In this document: positions 57,355 through 64,000 of the stretch, piece by piece | Numbering within the stretch: position 1 is the first letter of the stretch | Layout of the letters: the number at the start of each line of letters is the position of its first letter | NCBI GenBank assembly: GCA_963921195.1 | Contig: OY992537.1 | Location: forward strand, 63,972,400-64,036,399 | From: Pegoplata infirma | Lineage: Eukaryota > Arthropoda > Insecta > Diptera > Anthomyiidae | Reading direction: 5' to 3' | Length of the DNA stretch: 64,000 bases | Translations under genes and position numbers: made by a program | The notes under the pieces: model-generated | Told to the model about the DNA's origin: nothing | Database searches by the model: none | What the model saw: the letters and a program-made list of their open reading frames with translations, nothing else

Positions 57355-58800
57355 AAGTTACACAATACAGATGACAAATTGCAACTAATACTATTTTGTG
57401 TATTGGAATTTGCTCGCACTGGTGCATGAACTGAGGATTTTATATGAATTTGCTTAAGAGCTGCTGACAACACATCCATCCATACAGACAACAACTTTTG
57501 TTCTCTGTATTGTATTTAATTGCAAATGTAATACATACAACAACAACTACAAAAAAATCCATCTACAAAAATCATGAAAAAAACACGTTTTATTAAAGTA
57601 CCAAAATTAAGTAGTGTTATGGACTATACACTCGCAAAAAAAATCCTATTAATTTAAAGGATGTTTTTAGGTAAGAACACTAGGAAATTTTTGAGATTAT
57701 TCCAAAAGGAAATACAGTAATAGTGGGACGGTTTAGAGTTATACGACTTTCTTCATATTTTTACCCAATCATTTTGAAAATCGAAAATTTAATTTTAAAG
57801 TGCCACTCTAACGTATATGCCGAAAACATTCTGATATATTAATTTCACAATTTTAATAAAAATACTACAATTGCCATCATTAATTTCTTTGAATTTCTTT
57901 TAACAAACAATATTAATTTACGCTTATTTTCCCCAAATAACCTCATAAAAATAGCCTTCAATATTGTGTATTTTCTGTACAAATAAACTTAACAATAAAA
58001 TAAATGATTTAAAATGTTTAATTAATGCGTTGAGTTAAATAAAAACAATAGTGAATTTCCGAACATTAATACATAGGAACTTTATGTGTTATTATATCCA
58101 TTAGGCTGGACGTTAAATGAGTTAAATATTAAGACTAGAACCTACGGCCTGACCTTCGCTGGCAGATCCATTTAGATTTTATTTTAATAGAAATTTAAAA
58201 TGACGATATCTCAAAAACTAAGCAAGATAGTGTTTAAAGTTTAAAATTGTTAAGGAGGGTTTTTAGAGATTCGGCCAAGCCGAGTTTAACTTTTATTTTT
58301 TTATTTCTTTAAAATTTGTATTACGAAAAATATGCAATAACTGTGTACCAAAATCGCTCCTACCTAATTATGCCCCTTACAGTTTGTGATAAAAGGTGTA
58401 TACAAGTTTTTCGTCACGTTTGTAACACATGAAAATAATGATATCTCTTTCGAACGAGTAAAAACTATTTTTTCAAAATTAAATTAAAAAACATATAAAA
58501 GATAAGTTGGACTAGTGGACAAAAGTTTCCCTTTAAAGAACTAATTCGACTTTAAAAACCCCCATTTTTACATTTTTATACCCTCCAACCACAGTATGAG
58601 TTTATAATCGTTTTTTCATCTTACATGTTACGGATTGAATTATGGGCTTATTTCGAAAAAAAAAAAATATATAAATTATTCTCAAATGATTCTAAGACTG
58701 TTTAGTGATGGTCATCTGTCATCACGCTGCAATCCAAACCAAATGAGCTAGACTCCCGAAATGTGGCACGAATATGTCTTTTGTCATAGGCTAGTAAAGT
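57355..58800. other. Gene-free DNA with repeat ends
   Basis: A lone CACTCGCAAAAAAAATCC terminus after TA at about 57630, with no partner seen. A TTCGGC-family end lies at 58253-58310 and a 'tataccctccaacca' phrase near 58580. No coding region recognised. Confidence 0.45.
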
Positions 58801-58804
58801 TCTT

Positions 58805-60325
58805 AAATGGACTAGACTTGTGCTTAATCTTTCAATTGAGAGTGCGCTCATTTTCGTTCATTTCAGATAAAATACCTAGTTCGTTTATCTAGTTTAATCA
58901 GTCATTTGTTGTTTTCGTTCAACAGTTCGTGAACAAAGCATTTTTAATCATGTCTGTTGTTCGTTCCTCTAGTTCAATCGATCAATTTTTGTTTTCGTTC
59001 AACAGTTCGTAAACGAACCATTTTGTTTTTCGTTTACAAATACAAAAATATTGAATAAAAGCATTTAGAATGGTTTTAGTAAACCAATACATGAAAAGTA
59101 TTCAATATTTCTAAAAAAACATAACATTCCCAGCAAAAATAAATCGAGATTTTGGGGACACAGCATCTTTTTATAGCATACCGAAGCGCATCCAAAAAGC
59201 GCTCTTGAGAATGCAGTAAAAGTAAGGGGAAAACATTAAAAAAAATTTAAGATTTTTTATATAAAACTCAAAATATAAAATTATATTTTGATAAAATTTC
59301 ATACATGCTTTCCTTTTGAATAGATTTAACTCTTTTTGAATAAAAAACCACGAGTTTTAGGCAAAGACACATGATTTCACTGCATCATTAATTGCGCATT
59401 AATCAGCACTGCAAAGAGTGCTCCAATCATAACACCTCACATTTTAAATGAAAATAAAAATTGAGTACACCAGTTCCACTTTATTTTCAGAAAATAAAAA
59501 TTATATTACAAAAAATGTCCAATCATATTTTAGAATCTCCTATTATATTTAAAAATGTCCAATTATATTTCAAAAATTTCCAATATAATTGAAAATTTTT
59601 AAAATGTTATTAAAATTTTTTTGTTTATAAATGGTAATATCTGAAATATAAATGGAAGTTTCTGAAATATAATTTGAAATTTTCGAAATATAATTGGAAA
59701 TTTTTTAAATGTAATTGGATCTCTTAGGCGACATTTCTTCCAAATGCTTGCAGGGAGCCAACTGATTTTCAGAATTAGTCAATTGTATTTAAGATTTTCC
59801 AATTGCATTCAGAAATAAACAATTGTATTTCTGATTTTGTAATATGTATTTCAGAAATAGTCAAATGTGCTTCATCTTTATTCTGCTTAAATCAGCTCTA
59901 AATATATATGTACATGAACTCACTGCATCTTTATAGCGATTTTTTCAGCGCTCTAAAGAGATGTGAATTCAGTGTATCCAACTAGCGCTCTAAAGTGTGA
60001 CATCGCCTTAGAGAATCATGCATGAATTCAGCAGGTTTGGATGCGCTCCTTGACTCGAGTTTCCTTTCCAAAAGCTGCTGCCAGTTCAGCAAAATTTCTG
60101 CTGGGTTATTAATTAAAATATAGAGGAGGGGAAATTAATATTGACAAAATGAGTAAAAAAGTGACATTGGACAGCCGAATTAAAAAAAAAAAAAAAATTA
60201 TTTTATAAACAATTGTCAATTGAGCTGAATGAACGAAAAAATGAACGAACTAGATAAACCGCTCAGTTAAGTGAATAGTTCAACTGAACTAGTTCGTAAT
60301 TAAAAGACAAAACTTTAAAATGAAC
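58805..60325. repeat. GTTCGTTCA-rich element with inverted outer blocks
   Basis: 58805-59040 is rich in 'gttcgtt...agttc' phrases and 60215-60325 is its partial inverse ('gaacgaactagataaac'). Inside, CCCAGCAAAAATAAATCG (59128) and the inverse of CCCAGCAGAAATTTTGCTG (to 60105) look like ends of a nested element of about 980 bp. Confidence 0.5.
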
Positions 60326-60957
60326 TAAATTTGACCGCAGGGAATAAGCAAGTCAGCTCCTTCGGTGAGCGTGAATATAAAAAGTACCTAATAAAATTTT
60401 ATCAAGTGCAAAAAAAGATTCGGCACAGACGACTTAGACACTCTCACTTGTTTTTTCGTACTTTTGTTAAACAAATGGATCATTTTTAAGTCGGGAGAAG
60501 TTCAAAATTGGTCAAAAATTAATTTTGGTGGAACAAAATTAGGGGGAAAAAATTTTATAAAAAAACAATGTAAAATTTTATTGAAAAATGCCTGCGAATT
60601 TTGTACTCTTGTCCAAAACATTAAATCATGATAATGTTTTGCGGAAGATTTGGATGTACTTGCCAAAGCAAAATTTTTTTAAAAAAAATAATGTTATATT
60701 ACTTTGCTATTCCATGCAAAACGAATTGAAATATCAGTCGAGGACCCCATTAAAAAACCAAAAGAGCTGTACATTTCGTAAGTGTGTGCAAAAATAAGTG
60801 CAAAAAAGTGTTTTTACATTTGGAGAGTATAAAAGATTCGGCACCAAAGAAAATAACGCTCGCACTTGTTTTATATACATTTGATAAACAAATGAAAAAG
60901 TTTTATGCGAAAAGCTTAGACATGGTGAAAAAGTAGTTTTGGTAAAAAAAAGATTTT

Positions 60958-61290
60958 TTTTTATAATGAAAAGAAAAATTTTTTGAAATAAAAAAAAAAT
61001 TGAAAAAAAAAAAATATGAAAAAAAATTTTTGGTGAGAAAAAATTTATGAAAAAAAAATGTTGATGAAAAAAAAAAAAAATTGATGAAAAAAAAATTAAT
61101 AAAAAAAAATTGATGAAAAAAACAAAAAAATTGATGAAAAAAAATTTTGAGAAAAAAAAAATGTTGATGAAAAAAATTTGATGGAAAAAAAATTGATGAA
61201 AAATAAAAAAAAAATTGATGAAAAAAAAGTTTGATGAAAAAAAAAATTATGAAAAAAAAAATTTGATGAAAAACAAAAATTTTTGGTTGA
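60958..61290. repeat. (TTGATGAAAAAAA)n A-rich minisatellite
   Basis: About 20 irregular units of TTGATG or TTTTGATG followed by 8-14 A. A similar but looser tract lies at 33385-33620. Confidence 0.85.
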
Positions 61291-61617
61291 AAAATAATTA
61301 TGTTACTTTTTATTCACCAGCTGGGGAAAAACGGTTTTATTCACCACGAGGTGAATTATTATCCAAGTTACAAACCCAAGTTATTTAAATTTTTGGTTTT
61401 AAGATAATGAAAATACATAGTAATTTTGAAAATGTGAAGTTGATAATTGAATAACTTTTTTAAATTCTAAAAATTGTAAATATATAAACAATTTCTGAAT
61501 CAGACTATGCAAAGTTTCTGCACTTTAGTTTCATCAGTGATCCTATATTATTAAATTTATATGTTTAACATTTGAAAAATTGTTAAATTGTCTCTATATA
61601 GAAAATTTTTTATTATA

Positions 61618-61735
61618 TTCGTCTGCTGTGGGATTCGAACCTGAGGTTTTTGAGACATCACGTTACACTCGTAACAACTATGACTCACCACTTAACGAGA
61701 TGCGCCACAATAGCATCGAGTTCAACGACGACTAT
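61618..61735 (-). other. tRNA-like relic, second SINE candidate
   Basis: Minus strand: GGCGCATCTCGTTAAGTGG (box A-like) and, about 55 bp later, GGTTCGAATCCCACAGCAG (box B and T-arm). It does not fold as a complete tRNA. Probably a tRNA-derived SINE head. Confidence 0.45.
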
Positions 61736-61799
61736 ATTGTGGTTTTACTAGAACAGATTTCATGAACAAACAATAATTCTTGTTTTCTTTTTCGTTAAT

Positions 61800-62860
61800 T
61801 GTTAGCTTATATAGTCAAACTGAGGTGGCATCCTGCAACTTTTTTAAAATTAGACACCAGCCTAAAAACATTATCATGTTAAAAATTGAGAAAAAAAATA
61901 AATTCTGATTAATTTTTATTAAAAAATAAAAATTATTTTATTCGACCTTTAAAATATTATATTTTGAGTAGGTTTTTTTCTTGCTCGTGGTCATTATTTC
62001 CTGTACTAATTAAAACTATGATATTAATTTTCAAGAAAATTATTTTTCTGTTTTAAATTTGCTTAAGTTGGTAATTTTTTGCAAGACTTAATCGACACGT
62101 GTTTCGGGATTTGTCAGATCCCATTGTCAAGATTATTTAGCAAAAATAAAAACCCTATACTATAAGTAGCAAAGGGTTTTTTTACTGACTGCAAATATTT
62201 CTGGATATACTCAACGGATTTTAGATTTTAACCCCATGTTATCTTTAATGGAGTGTCTTCTTTACATATCAGCATTAAACGGGAAATTTCTTCCAAAATT
62301 TTGATAGTTATAAGGATAAAACAAAAAAATTACATTTTCTACTTCCTTATATGTCCTGATGGTATCCCTAATCGTATCGAATCCGGATTTCTTGCAAAAG
62401 TTAGGTAATTTTATTGGGGGTTTGAATAAAAAAAATAAATAACTTTAACATACACTTTTTCACTATTGACAAATTTGTCGGTTGTGAGGGCTTGGTCTAA
62501 AAAAATTTAAAATGCCTATATCTTGAGAAGGCAATGTGATACGATTTTTTCTGATGTCAGTTTCGTGCTTAGGAGGCAAAAATACTTTAGGAAATGTGTT
62601 TTTTTTTTTTTTTTTTTAATTTTAACAAAAAATCATAAAAATTGGAACAAAAAAATGTATGAAATAAAATATGAAAATTTGGTTCAAAATTTTGATTTCT
62701 TTTGCAAATATTTTTGGATATAATCAATGGATTTCGGATTTTAGCCCGAGGTTCTCTTTATTGGAGTGTCTACTTTACATATCCGCTTTGAACAGGAATT
62801 TTCTAGCAAAATTCGAATACTAAAAATACAATTATTGTTGTTTCTTATCAAAGACAATTT
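61800..62860. other. Gene-free DNA
   Basis: Includes 'cgacacgtgtttcgggatttgtcagatccc' at 62092-62122, a phrase of the type found in insect dispersed repeats. No gene recognised. Confidence 0.4.
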
Positions 62861-62869
62861 TCTTTACTT

Positions 62870-63127
62870 AGAGAAGAGATATGATTGTGGCAACCACAAT
62901 TTAAGAGCGTCATATTATGATTGAAAATTATATCAGAATATATTTACAGAAATCATAAAATTTTTGTTGCAATCATATTATGGTCATAAATTATAATTTT
63001 TCGTATATTTAGGATCATAATATAATAACTGAAAAAATGTTATGGTTGCTACAAACAAGTTATGATAAAATTTTTAATCATGTGACGCTTTTATATTGTG
63101 GTTCCCACAATTATATCTCTTCTCTGC
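62870..63127. mobile_element. Short inverted-repeat element AGAGAAGAGATAT, about 258 bp
   Basis: Arms AGAGAAGAGATATGATTGTGG and, inverted, AGAGAAGAGATATAATTGTGG extend through 'aaccacaat' and 'gcgtca' for about 45 bp. The centre has 'atcataatatgattg' palindromes. No convincing target duplication. Confidence 0.72.
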
Positions 63128-64000
63128 GTGTTTAAAAACAATTTTTAACATTGTGTAGGGCATCTAAAGATTCAGCATTGCCAAATATGGGTTTTATTAA
63201 ATTAAAAACGTTTCTTTAACATGGTCAGTTTTAATGCAAAATCCATTTTATATTGCTAGAGGTTTTCATTAAATGTTTATAATATAAATACATATCTTTT
63301 TTGATTGTATGTATATACAAACAAACTGTCAATGTGTTAATGTTGGCAACAAAAGAATAAACCAAAATTAAACTCATAAAAAATACAATTAAAATAATAT
63401 AAAAAATTAACCAATACAATAGTAAATAAAAAAAAAATCAATTAAAGCACCTCAATTAACACAGAACATTACTATAAATATGAATTTTACGTAGTCAAAA
63501 GGATTTCATTAAACTGTTGCAATGAAATTAAACTTAAAAATTCAAAGGCCAACACAAACTGCTAATTACACTGTGCAACAAGAAAAATGAGCCTCAATGG
63601 CTTCAACGCCATATGAAAGTAGACCATCAAATGGACAAAATCACCAAAGGGTTTTGCAAAGTCAGTTCGGATTTCTTTTTTATAGCCCACTGAAGTTTTT
63701 ATTTTTTTTTCAAAGGCGTTTGGAAAACGTTAAAAATACTATAATAAGAACACATCTGAGCTTCAAAATATGGTTTGATGTCTTCAGTAAAATTTTATGG
63801 CGGTTCATTTCTTAGAATATTTTAACCCTCTAACTGCCATTTTAAGGGGTCATTTTAGTCTTTTTCAAAAACTAAACACAAAAGTCTAACAAAATGTCCA
63901 TTTAGGGGGTTAAAATGTTTTACAAATATTTTCCTCACAAAATTTCACTAGGGGTTGTCAAATGTTCAAAGTTTGTGCGACATGCGCAAAGTGCTTAAAA
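63128..64000. other. Right end of window, no gene
   Basis: AT-rich. 63820-64000 is related to the repeat at 12963-14220 ('aaccctctaact', 'gggggttaaaatgtt'). Confidence 0.5.

Noticed and set aside
57630..57650. Another complete CAC-ended element starting at 57630
   Set aside because: Only one terminus (CACTCGCAAAAAAAATCC) was found; no inverted partner with TA lies downstream within the window.

Overview
The window is eukaryotic nuclear DNA, very AT-rich and dominated by repeats. It most likely comes from a higher fly (Diptera, Schizophora, probably a calyptrate such as a blow fly or relative). The reasons are: the only intact gene is an insect-type fused lysine-ketoglutarate reductase/saccharopine dehydrogenase (LKR/SDH); the LINE fragments are of the Jockey/R1-like kinds common in flies; small introns of 63-64 bp sit next to introns bloated by transposons; and there are several ends of a 'TTCGGC...GCCGAATCT...ACCCTC' foldback repeat (species placement is inference).

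Gene content. One protein-coding gene could be assembled. It lies on the minus strand, ATG at 40956 and stop at 17109, in seven coding exons: 40879-40956, 40662-40814, 23885-24440, 22968-23542, 22834-22904, 17471-18555 and 17109-17407. They join in frame to 938 codons plus stop. Exons 1-5 carry the mitochondrial leader and the LKR half; exons 6-7 carry the saccharopine dehydrogenase half. The product catalyses the first two steps of lysine breakdown. Intron 2 is 16.2 kb and intron 5 is 4.3 kb; both are packed with transposons, while introns 1, 4 and 6 are 63-64 bp.

Layout. 1-2.6 kb: AT-rich DNA, a CA microsatellite, a CACGTGAGTGA-type repeat and a tRNA-like relic. 2.6-12.14 kb: a 3' fragment of a Jockey-like LINE (minus strand) split by three insertions. 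Two of these are inverted relatives of a 3.6-4.5 kb element that carries a large 35-bp satellite array as its cargo. 12.14-17.1 kb: small elements and local direct/inverted repeats. 17.1-41 kb: LKR/SDH; intron 5 holds a decayed plus-strand LINE with a hAT-like insertion, and intron 2 holds nested hAT-like, Tc1/mariner-like and MULE-like non-autonomous elements, a tRNA-derived SINE and more of the satellite motif. 41-43.9 kb: upstream flank. 43.9-48.7 kb: a large foldback element with two nested insertions. 48.7-64 kb: gene-free DNA with many short elements that begin with CAC and have TA target duplications.

The most noteworthy system is a set of non-autonomous elements with CAC(T/A)C-type ends and 2-bp target duplications. 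Several carry or contain arrays of palindromes: a 35-bp monomer built of two palindromes, and GGTTGNNNCAACC subterminal repeats. Because two insertions lie in LINE coding sequence, their exact ends and target duplications can be proved by restoring the reading frame. No transposase gene for any of these families is present. All calls come from reading the sequence; no database search was run, and copy numbers of arrays are lengths divided by period.
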